A stretch of DNA of 48,975 bases from the NCBI GenBank assembly GCA_003666385.1, contig QPIN01000048.1:1-48975 (forward strand). Direction: 5' to 3'. The notes beneath the pieces are model-generated. The model did not search any database, was not told the DNA's origin, and was given only the letters and a program-made list of their open reading frames with translations. Source of the DNA: Methylococcales symbiont of Hymedesmia sp. n. MRB-2018. GTDB taxonomy: Bacteria; Pseudomonadota; Gammaproteobacteria; Methylococcales; Methylomonadaceae. How positions within the stretch are numbered: the first letter of the stretch is position 1; each line of letters starts with the position of its first letter. Of this stretch, positions 15,865-25,025 are shown piece by piece. The position numbers and the translations under genes were made by a program.

Positions 15865-17267
15865 TATTTTAATTTAGCCAAATCGTTATAAGTTGTGCTA
15901 TCAATATTCTTTTTAGACATTGTTTTAAAATATTCATCCCCAACAATTTCATATTTTGGATCAACAAAACCCTTGTAGATATTTTTATTACCTTGGTGTT
16001 GATAATCGCCGCTTATCACTGTTTGAAAACAATTTTTAATGGCTAATTTTTCTACTGATTTTTTACCAGTCTTTTGAGTATTTAAAATATCCCAAACAGT
16101 TTTAACTCTGTTGGGGCGTTTAAATTCAATCGCACTATCTGATTTTAAATGCGCATATTCTGCCATTTTAAATGAAATAAAATTTTGTAAATCTTGACAT
16201 TCTCGGATAAATTTAGGCGACTTGATAAATTTATCACGCGCACCAAAAACCAATGCAAATAACAAATAGTCTTCTTCTTTAAAGAAATCAAGCTGATATT
16301 CACTTAAATTTTCACTATTTTCTTGATGAAAAAGCATTAATAATAATCGTTCTAATGGCTTTTTGGCATCAGTAAATTTTTGCGATATGCTGGTATCGTT
16401 ATTTTCAAACGCTCTTAGCATTTTGGCTAATTCTTGTGTTCTAGGTTTGAGCCTTTCATCCCAATTATCACTTTCTAATAACACTATCACATCATTTTTA
16501 AAATCTGCACCATTAACGATTTTTTTTAATAATTTGTTATACATTGTATGCAAATCATTACTTTCATCTGTTGAGTAAAAATATTGATAAACACACAATT
16601 TATCTTTATCCAATCTTTCTTTATCAAAATTGCAAAAAGACTCATAAACATTATTGCTATGCTGACCATTCTTAGCAAAATAAAATAAATTTGCCAATAA
16701 ACCACCTAAAGCATAAGTTGTTGGATAGTCGATAGCTTTATCAGTAGTAATTGTTGTGTTTTTTTTATTATCGTAAAGAGTGTTATCCACTTTAAATAAC
16801 TTTTCATCCTTTGTACTAAAACCCGTTTTTAAATCTGCCAAAATAAAATTACTGCTAAGATTTTGCTCATCATCTAATGATTTTTTATCATCAACTGATT
16901 TAAAAATAATTTGCTTAATGCAAGACAATGGTAATGGTGCTTGCAATAACAATAGGTCTTCTTTTGTATCAATATTAATATCAACCCTTTCATTTTGTTG
17001 ATTTTTTGCACTACCTGTGATTTTTGTTAAATCAATTTCAATTAAACAAACCTGCATATTATCCTGCTCACTAATAACTAAATCTAGCGTTTGCTGTGGA
17101 ATATTATTTTTAAATAATGGAATATATCCCGGATAATTTTCTAACTCATCTTTATAGTATTTATTCGGACTAAATCCATCAGGACTAGTGATAAGCCCTT
17201 GTGCTACCATCATTTTTAAATTATCGGTATTAGTAGGTAAAAACCATCTGTTTTTTATTTTTGCCAT
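15864..17267 (-). CDS. Unknown 467-aa component of DISARM-like operon
   Basis: I do not recognise this protein. It starts R-W-F-L-P-T-N-T-D-N-L-K-M-M-V-A-Q-G and continues with a mixed alpha/beta N-terminal half containing Y-P-G-Y-I-P-L-F and V-C-L-I-E-I-D-L. It is lysine- and asparagine-rich. There is no Walker motif, no HKD phospholipase motif, no clear PD-(D/E)XK core, no transmembrane segment and no signal peptide. Its start shares one base with the stop of the small SF1 helicase gene and its stop shares one base with the NERD helicase start, so it must be made with them. By position it may be a specificity or adaptor subunit. Function is unassigned. Confidence 0.75.
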   Translation of the reverse strand: MAKIKNRWFLPTNTDNLKMMVAQGLITSPDGFSPNKYYKDELENYPGYIPLFKNNIPQQTLDLVISEQDNMQVCLIEIDLTKITGSAKNQQNERVDINIDTKEDLLLLQAPLPLSCIKQIIFKSVDDKKSLDDEQNLSSNFILADLKTGFSTKDEKLFKVDNTLYDNKKNTTITTDKAIDYPTTYALGGLLANLFYFAKNGQHSNNVYESFCNFDKERLDKDKLCVYQYFYSTDESNDLHTMYNKLLKKIVNGADFKNDVIVLLESDNWDERLKPRTQELAKMLRAFENNDTSISQKFTDAKKPLERLLLMLFHQENSENLSEYQLDFFKEEDYLLFALVFGARDKFIKSPKFIRECQDLQNFISFKMAEYAHLKSDSAIEFKRPNRVKTVWDILNTQKTGKKSVEKLAIKNCFQTVISGDYQHQGNKNIYKGFVDPKYEIVGDEYFKTMSKKNIDSTTYNDLAKLK

Positions 17268-18454
17268 TAGTTTAGCTCCTGTCTTAGCAAAATTGATTCA
17301 TCGGGTAATAATTCGGTAATATTATTATTGCCACTTTGAAAAAATATTAATTTTTTAATTGCCCTTGAACTCATTACATACAATCTTTTACGCATACTAT
17401 CTTGATCATTATTATAAATTTCAAACCCATTTAACATTACAAACACCACATCAAACTCTAGACCTTTAATGGATTTATCATTGAGAATAACAATGCCTCC
17501 TTTGCTAAAGTCTATTTCCACTGTTTGCCCCGATTGATAACTCTGAATATTGGGTTTTTCATTATCAAGTTCGATGTTTATTTCTTTTAGCTGTTTTTTG
17601 CATATCTCCAATATTTCATTTTTTGCAACAACAACACCAATTAAATTACTCGGATCTCTATCCGCTTCTCTTAAAATAAATTTAATACATTTTTGAAAAT
17701 CTTGATATTGATATAATATTGGTGCTCCTAATGCTGATTTTGAAGATGCTGGTAAATTTGGTTTTGGACTGGCAATATCAGTAAAAAAATGCTGTGCCAC
17801 TAAAGCGATAGGATAAGAATTACGATAATTTTGGGTTAATTCGATAACATTTTTGACCTCTAAGCCTAATAAGTCAGTTAATTCTTGTCTGCTAGAGTTT
17901 TCCTCAGTAATTTGTTGGTTTTGATCGGCAACGATAAAAAAGTTTTCATGGCCAAAATCCATTAACTGATCATAATACCCTCTGGACATATCTTGCCCTT
18001 CATCAATAATTAAATGTGTCGTCTGTGCATTAAATTCAAACTTATTATCTTGCAAAAATTTCTCTATTTTTTTATAGTCATGTCCGTATTTTTTACTCAG
18101 GATGTTATTACAAATTTCTAATTGCTCTTGATTGTTGTCCTTATCTTGCTGTAATTTATTTTGTATAGGAGTGCAATTTGATCTTAGAATTTTGTTAAAA
18201 AATGCAAATAAAGTATTGCTCTCTAATCCTTGTGTTAATCGATTGGTTGCAGAATTTAACACTTTGTTGTAAGTCAAAAATACATAATTTTTATTATCAG
18301 CAAACTTCATCGCTCTTAATAATGCCACCACTGATTTTCCCGTGCCTGGCCCACCTACAATTAAAAACTGTCCATTTTCTGGTAAGCGTAAAACTCTATC
18401 TTGATCTTTGTTAAGTTCTTCAACACCAGGCAATCTAAATTTTCTTTTCGCCAT
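17267..18454 (-). CDS. Small SF1 (UvrD/Rep-like) helicase of DISARM-like operon
   Basis: A 395-residue SF1A-type helicase. Walker A is GGPGTGKS near 34-41, motif II is L-I-I-D-E-G-Q-D-M near 149-157, L-T-Q-N-Y-R-N-S lies near 207-214, S-I-K-G-L-E-F-D-V-V-F near 331-341 and V-M-S-S-R-A-I-K-K near 362-370. It is far shorter than UvrD or Rep (about 720 residues) and lacks their large 1B and 2B insertions and any nuclease domain. It overlaps the drmB-like gene by 20 bases. It resembles the helicase part of the NERD protein two genes downstream, so the operon encodes two related SF1 motors as well as the DrmA-like SF2 motor. Confidence 0.85.
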   Translation of the reverse strand: MAKRKFRLPGVEELNKDQDRVLRLPENGQFLIVGGPGTGKSVVALLRAMKFADNKNYVFLTYNKVLNSATNRLTQGLESNTLFAFFNKILRSNCTPIQNKLQQDKDNNQEQLEICNNILSKKYGHDYKKIEKFLQDNKFEFNAQTTHLIIDEGQDMSRGYYDQLMDFGHENFFIVADQNQQITEENSSRQELTDLLGLEVKNVIELTQNYRNSYPIALVAQHFFTDIASPKPNLPASSKSALGAPILYQYQDFQKCIKFILREADRDPSNLIGVVVAKNEILEICKKQLKEINIELDNEKPNIQSYQSGQTVEIDFSKGGIVILNDKSIKGLEFDVVFVMLNGFEIYNNDQDSMRKRLYVMSSRAIKKLIFFQSGNNNITELLPDESILLRQELN

Positions 18455-20258
18455 TATTATGCCCTATCACAAATTCCAAAAAATTAGGGATTTTCTCTCC
18501 ATCACCTTTAATGAATACTCTATCTAAAAATACATTGCTATATTCACAAGCCGTTTCTGGTACTAATACGCAACCGTGACAAGCGGCACGATTAAGCCAA
18601 CTTAGACCTTGCCCTTTATGCTCAGTGCAAACTGGATCAAGCGAGCACCATAAGGCATGTTTAAAAGCGTTATTAAGTATTTTTAAAAACTCCTTTGGTT
18701 GAGCACTTTCCACAATGCCGCCCAATGAACCGACTACATCTGGCACCGCAGTATAAATTAAAATACCTGCCATTTTTTCATTTTTAGAATGATAAATTCG
18801 CTCACTCAAGGAAGCAGCAGGATAACCAGCACTTGATTCAAGCTCACGAATAATCAAATGTGCTAAGGTGTGTAATAAAATAAATCGTGGTGTAATAACA
18901 ACATCCTCACCCAAATTCAACCCCGATTTTTCATAAAGATCTGATATTTCATTTGCTCTTTTTTTAACACCTAATAACTTTTCCCATTGAGATATTATTG
19001 CCTCATCTAAAGTGAAAAACACGCCTTCACCAAATAATTCAATGGCAGGCAACCAACTACTTTTCCCAATAATATCAGGTGGCACCAATGGTTGCTCTTG
19101 TCTATCTGCTGCAAATCCTCTTTTAAAACCTTTAAAAACTACTATTTCTCTTAAGCGTTTGGCAACAATATGTTTATCTACAATTTGAATCAATGCCGAC
19201 AAGTTATTATCATTTTGTTTTGTTACTAACGATTTCCATTCATTAGTTTTATGCTCAGTAACAAAATCTTCATCATCTTTGATATTTTCTAATGGTGTTA
19301 AAAATGCCCTGTACTCATCAACTGTCAAATCTTTCGTAGTTTCAAAAATATCGAAATTTGGATAACCATTATTGATGTCTTCAATTGCTTTATTTATCTC
19401 ATCCAAAGTGCATCTATATTGACTTGCCAAACTACTTAACTTGCCTTTTTTTCTTAACGGCATTCTGATGTTTGCCAATTCTCTAAGTGCAGTAGAATTG
19501 TTATACAATCTATCGACAATGGTGCTTTTGCTAATTCTTGATTCAGGCGGAATAACCAGTGCATTAACCTGTTCTGGCAAATAAGCACCAGAATCATTGA
19601 CTTCCACAATTTTCACCCGAGGATTTTCACCTAACTCAACCGATTCATAAATCCAAGGCTGTGGTCTATTGATAAAGCCTAATTGTTGTTTTTCATAAAT
19701 ATTTTGACTATAACATCTGGTGCATTTAACAATTTTTTTACCGTTTTTATCGGTGCTAAATTTCAAATAATTTGCCTTGTAATCAGGTTCGCATTTACCT
19801 TTATGATTCTCATGGCAAATAGCGTGCCAAGGAACCTCATCTAAATGCCCTTCATTACTCACGCAACACCAAACCACTTGTTTTAAAATGCCGTCACACT
19901 TGCAAAAAACCCGCTCATCTAATCTCTCTTGATGTCTCCACGGATTAGGATGTAATAAACCACATTTTGAACAACTGGCATAAGTAGGGAACAAAACCGC
20001 AGGCAAATGACTACCCTCAATGCCTTTGTTAAAATCTTCTTTTGCCACAGGTGGCATTCTTAGTTCTTGGGTAATATCTAGTGCTTGAGTAATGCGATTA
20101 ACATAAGGAATAACAGTTGTGGCATTATTGCCATCTTTGTCGGTCCAGCGGCGAGTATCAACCACGACCATCAATTTATCTTCAGCACTACGCACAATTG
20201 CCCCCACCCCAGAATAAGAGGTTAAATGCGAAAAACGCACGGGGGTATATTTACTCAT
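18435..20258 (-). CDS. drmB: DrmB-like protein with DUF1998 domain
   Basis: A 607-residue protein. The N-terminal region has zinc-finger-like cysteines: C96 and C99 in C-S-K-C-G-L-L-H-P, C119 and C121, and C131-C132, then a second cluster around C-T-R-C near 180. The C-terminal DUF1998 (MZB) domain contains L-L-H-T-L-A-H-L-I-I-R-E-L-E near 465-480, Y-P-A-A-S-L-S-E-R-I-Y, and the metal-binding string A-A-C-H-G-C-V-L-V-P-E-T-A-C-E near 560-575. In DISARM, DrmB partners DrmA in loading on phage DNA. Its start overlaps the drmA-like stop by 8 bases. Assignment as drmB rests on DUF1998 plus the DrmA-like neighbour. Confidence 0.85.
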   Translation of the reverse strand: MSKYTPVRFSHLTSYSGVGAIVRSAEDKLMVVVDTRRWTDKDGNNATTVIPYVNRITQALDITQELRMPPVAKEDFNKGIEGSHLPAVLFPTYASCSKCGLLHPNPWRHQERLDERVFCKCDGILKQVVWCCVSNEGHLDEVPWHAICHENHKGKCEPDYKANYLKFSTDKNGKKIVKCTRCYSQNIYEKQQLGFINRPQPWIYESVELGENPRVKIVEVNDSGAYLPEQVNALVIPPESRISKSTIVDRLYNNSTALRELANIRMPLRKKGKLSSLASQYRCTLDEINKAIEDINNGYPNFDIFETTKDLTVDEYRAFLTPLENIKDDEDFVTEHKTNEWKSLVTKQNDNNLSALIQIVDKHIVAKRLREIVVFKGFKRGFAADRQEQPLVPPDIIGKSSWLPAIELFGEGVFFTLDEAIISQWEKLLGVKKRANEISDLYEKSGLNLGEDVVITPRFILLHTLAHLIIRELESSAGYPAASLSERIYHSKNEKMAGILIYTAVPDVVGSLGGIVESAQPKEFLKILNNAFKHALWCSLDPVCTEHKGQGLSWLNRAACHGCVLVPETACEYSNVFLDRVFIKGDGEKIPNFLEFVIGHNNGEKKI

Positions 20259-23200
20259 CTTTTTTAAGCCCCTGTATCAGTTTAATTAAAGCAGAATTTT
20301 CTACATTACGCATTGATTGCAAGGTTTTCCATAAACCATTTCCTTTATCAAAATTACAAATTAAATTTTGTGTCGCCCTATTATTTTCATAATAAACCAT
20401 TGTTATTTCATTGTTTTTACAATAATCCACTGCACTTTGCCAATCGCTTAGTAATTTATCAATGTGTTCTAGCGTTTGCTTTTGAGTATCATTATTGCTA
20501 ATGGCGTTTTTACATCTCATTTTTAATATTTGAATAATGTTTTTGACTTCATCAGAATTTTTATTAAAATCACCAGCATTATTATCAGACAATCCAATGC
20601 CACTGTGTCTTATGGCAATAATAAGTGCAGAATGCAAGCCACGCATACGCGCCTGATAAGTAAAAGGCGTGAGGCTTGATGGCTCTACAAAACGATAAAA
20701 ACCCTCATGGTAAGAACGAAAATTCTCATAATGTGACAGACTTCTGGCTTGGGTTTTGTAATAATTGGTAAAAACAATACCGGGTGTATTCCCACGCCCT
20801 ACTCGACTACTAGCTTGAATATATTCTGCCGTGGTTAAGGGTTGTCCATTAATTACCATGAGCGCTAATCGCGGCACATCTAATCCTGTTGCCACCATAT
20901 TGGTTGCTAATGCCACATCAACTGATTCATTTTCGTGTTTTTCTTTGGTTAAATCATTAAAGATTTGATTGCTTTCTTCAGCACTTCTTTTGCTGGATAA
21001 CTCTTTAATGGTTAAATCTCGAACAGGTAAATATTGATCAACAATTTGCTTTATCTCAGGTTCGGCAATTTTTTGAAAATCCTGAATAGTTTCAATATTT
21101 TTATCATTGCAAAAATTCGGCGACTCTTTATCAATTTCTTGTTTAAGATTTTCCAAGGTTATGCGACTGAGTATAGACTCAATACTACTTTGGTATAAAG
21201 TGCTACTATTACCCAGCCCTTTTAAACTGCCATGATAAATAATCTGCGTCCACCAATTATCTAAAAAATTCTCTTCATTTTTAAACAAGTGTGTAGGAGC
21301 TGATAATAGGCTCGCTGCTAGTGGCGTTAGGCAGTTTTTCCTACTTAATAAAGGGGCTAAATAACCTACATATAATCTACCTGGTTTTTCGTCTAATGGC
21401 ACAGTTTTAGCAAAATAACTGTCATCATAACGCAAGCCAGATGGTGGGAATATTTGCATTTCTTTAGCAAATAAAGCCTTAACTTGTTGCGCTGCATTTT
21501 TGATAGTTGCTGTTGAAGCAATATATTTAACCCTACCACCTCTAGCAATCAATGCACTTTCAATGCCAACTTCATACAGGCCAACGATAGAACCTAAAGC
21601 ACTGGCGATTAAATGCAGTTCGTCTTGGATGATTAATTCTGGTGGTTTGTTGTGATTACCACCAAAAAAAGCAGCAGCACGAGATTCCCAACAAAATCTT
21701 GCAAATTTATCAACTGTTGCAATTAATAAACTAGGTGGATTTTTATATAATGCTTCATCAACCACATTACACGGCAATGGTTCATTAGGATTTTTACCAA
21801 AATCACAATCATTATTAACGCAGTAAAAATGAAAATCATCGTCTTTTGCTTGATAATTTTGTGGCTCAAATTTGGCTTCACACCATGGACAATGGCTAAT
21901 AATAAATTTATTTAATTTAGCTTCCCCAATATAATCTCTAGCTTGCTTAAAAGTATTGGGGCTAGTGGATTGTCCCACCCACAAACCCGATGAAAATGGC
22001 TGCTTACCAAATTTATCACTGTTTTGTTGTCTGATTAATTCTAAAGCAAAAATAACTTTATTAGCACGCACAAATTGTTGGGTGGTTAATAATCTCAAGG
22101 TATAACGCATAATTGCTACCGTGCCACTACCACTTGCTGGGGTTTGTAGCCTACGATAAATAAACAAAAACGCCATCAAACCTAAATACGCCTCTGTCTT
22201 ACCACCGCCTGTTGGAAACCAGATTAAATCTAGTGTGTCTCTAAATTTATCATTCTCATCAATACTAGATTTTAGTGTCATCAAAATAAAACCCAACTGA
22301 AAAGGACGCCATCTATAGGTTGGTTTTTCTTTGGGAATGCCTTTGTTGTTATCCCCCTGTTGCCATTGCATCAACATCGCTTGATTCATTATGGCAAAAG
22401 CTATTTTTGCATTGGTATTGGTTTTTAATAAATCAACGCCTTGCTGCATTCTTTGTTTAGCAACATTAAGGTTGTTAATGATGTTTTTTGCAATTTCTTG
22501 ATCACTTTCTTTAAGTGATTTTTGCCTTTGATTATCAATCCAATCTTTATAATTTTTAACAAAACTTGCTAATTCATCAATGATATTATCTTGTTGTAAA
22601 AAATCAAATTGTAAAACTTTAGTATCTTTACCACCGGTATCGGCTGTTACCTGTGGCACTTCAACTTGAGGCATAAAATCTGCCCAAATTTCCATATCAC
22701 CTTGTTGATTTTTATTCCAATTAGCCGCTACACCATGCCCCACCGCATAAGTTTTTAAATCTTGATAGCGTAATTGTATTTCTCGTTCTTCGTCGTTTAA
22801 TAAAGATTTTTCAGTGGCTGGATAATTTGCAATTTCTCCCGATTCAATAATGCATTTAAATTCAACCTCAAATAAGGTTTTTTCATTTTTTTCTTTATTA
22901 AATTCTTTGCCATCAGAAACATCGGGGATTTTTTGTTGATTAGACAAAGTCAAAGTAACAATATAACCATTGCTATATTTTCGCCACAAAGCATCTATTT
23001 TTGCCTTGCCATTAAATATCTTGTGTTGTGGTTCACTATCAGGGGTAAATTCTATTTCTTTGCCATCATCTGCCAATGGTTTCTTTTTCCAAATTTGACG
23101 TTTAGAGGTGTCATCTTTATTTTCTTCAAAATAACAAGCATTGTAATACACCCTTAATTTAATATTTTCACCGGTAATAAAAAATGAAAATCCAGCCGAC

Positions 23201-23442
23201 GAAGGTGGCATATAACGTTGTGTTTTTTTAACAGATTGAGTCTGTTGCATTTCATTAGCATTAGGGTCACTGGCATAGTCTTCTGTCTCTTCTACGAGCA
23301 CATCCTCATTCATTATTGGAAACAATAATCCAGTAAAAAACCTATCTAATGGCTGTTTGCCCACCAAGATATTGTCTTTAATTTCAAAACCTATGAGTCG
23401 ATCTTTAATATAAGTGATAAATTTTTCTCTTTGTATCGTCAT
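20251..23442 (-). CDS. drmA: DrmA-like SF2 helicase
   Basis: A 1063-residue protein. About 400 N-terminal residues of unknown fold precede a helicase core: Walker A PTGGGKT (410-416), motif II D-E-L-H (607-610), S-T-A-T (643-646), N-M-V-A-T-G-L-D-V-P-R near 848-858 and Q-A-S-S-R-V-G-R-G (876-884). A zinc-ribbon-like insert carries cysteines near 518, 521, 541 and 546. This is the layout of DISARM DrmA and relatives. AGGAGG at 23451-23456 sits 8 bases before the ATG. The start overlaps the stop of a glcE remnant (TAATG), so that remnant may drive translation. First gene of a five-gene overlapping operon with no methyltransferase and no DrmC in reach. Confidence 0.87.
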   Translation of the reverse strand: MTIQREKFITYIKDRLIGFEIKDNILVGKQPLDRFFTGLLFPIMNEDVLVEETEDYASDPNANEMQQTQSVKKTQRYMPPSSAGFSFFITGENIKLRVYYNACYFEENKDDTSKRQIWKKKPLADDGKEIEFTPDSEPQHKIFNGKAKIDALWRKYSNGYIVTLTLSNQQKIPDVSDGKEFNKEKNEKTLFEVEFKCIIESGEIANYPATEKSLLNDEEREIQLRYQDLKTYAVGHGVAANWNKNQQGDMEIWADFMPQVEVPQVTADTGGKDTKVLQFDFLQQDNIIDELASFVKNYKDWIDNQRQKSLKESDQEIAKNIINNLNVAKQRMQQGVDLLKTNTNAKIAFAIMNQAMLMQWQQGDNNKGIPKEKPTYRWRPFQLGFILMTLKSSIDENDKFRDTLDLIWFPTGGGKTEAYLGLMAFLFIYRRLQTPASGSGTVAIMRYTLRLLTTQQFVRANKVIFALELIRQQNSDKFGKQPFSSGLWVGQSTSPNTFKQARDYIGEAKLNKFIISHCPWCEAKFEPQNYQAKDDDFHFYCVNNDCDFGKNPNEPLPCNVVDEALYKNPPSLLIATVDKFARFCWESRAAAFFGGNHNKPPELIIQDELHLIASALGSIVGLYEVGIESALIARGGRVKYIASTATIKNAAQQVKALFAKEMQIFPPSGLRYDDSYFAKTVPLDEKPGRLYVGYLAPLLSRKNCLTPLAASLLSAPTHLFKNEENFLDNWWTQIIYHGSLKGLGNSSTLYQSSIESILSRITLENLKQEIDKESPNFCNDKNIETIQDFQKIAEPEIKQIVDQYLPVRDLTIKELSSKRSAEESNQIFNDLTKEKHENESVDVALATNMVATGLDVPRLALMVINGQPLTTAEYIQASSRVGRGNTPGIVFTNYYKTQARSLSHYENFRSYHEGFYRFVEPSSLTPFTYQARMRGLHSALIIAIRHSGIGLSDNNAGDFNKNSDEVKNIIQILKMRCKNAISNNDTQKQTLEHIDKLLSDWQSAVDYCKNNEITMVYYENNRATQNLICNFDKGNGLWKTLQSMRNVENSALIKLIQGLKKDE

Positions 23443-23819
23443 TAAAATATCCTCCTAGGATCAAATACCCATTTTAATTTTTGCTCAATTTCTCTAAGAA
23501 TGGGGTTATCGCTTTTTGATAAATGGGGCTTTTTGATTTTACTGATATAAACTTTTGGCATTACTTTAAAACTGATTTGGGTGATGAGTGCTAGTTTGCC
23601 TTTTGAGCCGACTAATAAACGTGAAACATCATAGCAGGCGACATTTTTCATTACTTTCCTGCCTAAGTTTAGCAGATCGCCGTTGGCATAAACGGAGCCG
23701 ATGCTTTTTTCGTCCTCGGCGTAGAAAGTGAGGGTTTGTGTAATGCTGGTATCCGATATGCAACATGCGATTGACGAAGAGATTTTCATAATCCCAGAAT
23801 TTACTGATTGGGCGAGCAA
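23442..23819 (-). pseudogene. Glycolate-oxidase GlcE-like remnant fused to drmA leader
   Basis: A 125-codon frame. Residues ~40-88 read A-N-G-D-L-L-N-L-G-R-K-V-M-K-N-V-A-C-Y-D-V-S-R-L-L-V-G-S-K-G, then L-I-T-Q-I-S-F-K-V-M-P-K, the FAD-domain signature of GlcE. It then jumps to I-E-Q-K-L-K-W-V-F-D-P-R-R-I-F, the GlcE C-terminal end, so the middle is deleted. The first ~35 residues do not match. It is not expected to be a working oxidase subunit. Its stop overlaps the drmA start as TAATG, and the bases encoding its last arginines form the drmA ribosome-binding site. A second copy of this tail precedes hsdS at 35933. Confidence 0.72.
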
Positions 23820-23847
23820 AAGCGTCGATGTGATTTTTGATTAAAAT

Positions 23848-23879
23848 TGCCGTATTTTTTTAACGGCACTTGTTTTTTT
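23848..23879 (+). terminator. Possible rho-independent terminator
   Basis: TGCCGT (23848-23853) pairs with ACGGCA (23863-23868) and is followed by CTTG and seven T. The stem is only six pairs with a long T-rich loop. It lies just upstream of the AAA ATPase gene, in the divergent region with drmA, so its target transcript is unclear. Confidence 0.35.
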
Positions 23880-23915
23880 AGGGTAGAATACCCATCTTTT
23901 TACAAAAAAATAATT

Positions 23916-25025
23916 ATGTTAGAAAAATTTAGCGTTACTAACTTTAAAAATTTTAACAAAAAATTAACACTTGATTTTGCTGCCAGCGATTATCAATTCA
24001 ACCCTCAATCTATTAAGGAATGCATTGTTAAAACTGCAATTTTATACGGTGCTAATGCCTCTGGAAAATCTAATTTAGGTTTTGCAATATTTGATATTGT
24101 TCAGCATTTAACTAACAATGAAAGCAAAGGGCAGTTTTATCATCATTATCTAACCAAACCAAGTAACAGTCCTTATGCAGAATTTGAATATTGTTTTAAA
24201 TTTGGCAGTAATAAAGTTGTTTATCAATATACAAAAATTAACCATGAAGAATTGGGAAATGAATTTCTAACAATTGATGGCAAAGAAGTTTTGTCGGTTG
24301 TGCGTAATGGCGAGAAAAAAGCTGTTTTTTTATTAAAAGGCGCTGAGAATTTAAGTCAAAATGTCAGTGGTGTTAATTTATCAATTATTAAATATGTTAA
24401 AGAAAACACTATCTTAGAAGGCAATGAAGACAATGCTATATTTAATCGATTTTTTGATTTCATCAATAAAATGCTGTTTTTCCGTTCACTAGAGCAGAAT
24501 GCTTATTTAGGCTTAGAAAGTGGCTCAAGAGTGCTAGACAAAGATATTATTGATCGTGGCAATGTTGCTGATTTTCAAAAGTTTCTTAATGATGCGGGCA
24601 TTGAATGCAAATTAGCTATTGTGGTAGATGAAAATAACGAAGAAAAAATTGTGTTTGATTTTAATGGTGAAACGATTGGTTTTTTTGAGATTGCATCGCA
24701 AGGAACAAGGTCTATAGCTTTGTTTTATTACTGGTATCAGCGTATCAAATCTAATAAAACCTCTTTTGTGTTTATTGATGAATTTGATGCTTTTTATCAC
24801 CATAGTTTAGCTAAATTTATTATTAAAAAATTACAAGAAATTGATGTGCAGGTGATTTTTACTACGCATAATACAGATATTATGAGCAATGATTTATCTC
24901 GTCCTGATTGTTACTTTGTTTTGCATAACAATCATATTACTGCCGTCAATAAATTAACTAACCAAGAATTACGCAAAGCACATAATTTACAAAAACTCTA
25001 TAAGGCGAATGCCTTTTCTGAATGA
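23916..25025 (+). CDS. AAA15-type ATPase of a two-gene abortive-infection module (AbiLi/PARIS AriA-like)
   Basis: I place the start at the ATG at 23916, giving 369 residues; the earlier in-frame ATG at 23847 adds 23 residues that overlap the terminator-like hairpin. M-L-E-K-F-S-V-T-N-F-K-N-F is the usual start of OLD/RloA-like ATPases. Walker A is GANASGKSN near 47-55, the ABC-type signature region is A-S-Q-G-T-R-S near 259-265, Walker B is F-V-F-I-D-E-F-D near 286-293, and T-T-H-N near 320 is the switch histidine. It overlaps the TOPRIM-like gene by 4 bases. Such ATPase/TOPRIM pairs (AbiL, PARIS) detect phage and trigger the partner. Exact type not resolved. Confidence 0.82.
   Translation: MLEKFSVTNFKNFNKKLTLDFAASDYQFNPQSIKECIVKTAILYGANASGKSNLGFAIFDIVQHLTNNESKGQFYHHYLTKPSNSPYAEFEYCFKFGSNKVVYQYTKINHEELGNEFLTIDGKEVLSVVRNGEKKAVFLLKGAENLSQNVSGVNLSIIKYVKENTILEGNEDNAIFNRFFDFINKMLFFRSLEQNAYLGLESGSRVLDKDIIDRGNVADFQKFLNDAGIECKLAIVVDENNEEKIVFDFNGETIGFFEIASQGTRSIALFYYWYQRIKSNKTSFVFIDEFDAFYHHSLAKFIIKKLQEIDVQVIFTTHNTDIMSNDLSRPDCYFVLHNNHITAVNKLTNQELRKAHNLQKLYKANAFSE

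Noticed and set aside
14317-23442. Canonical class 1 or class 2 DISARM
   Set aside because: DrmA- and DrmB-like proteins are present, but no DrmC phospholipase, DrmD/DrmE or methyltransferase is coded in the operon.
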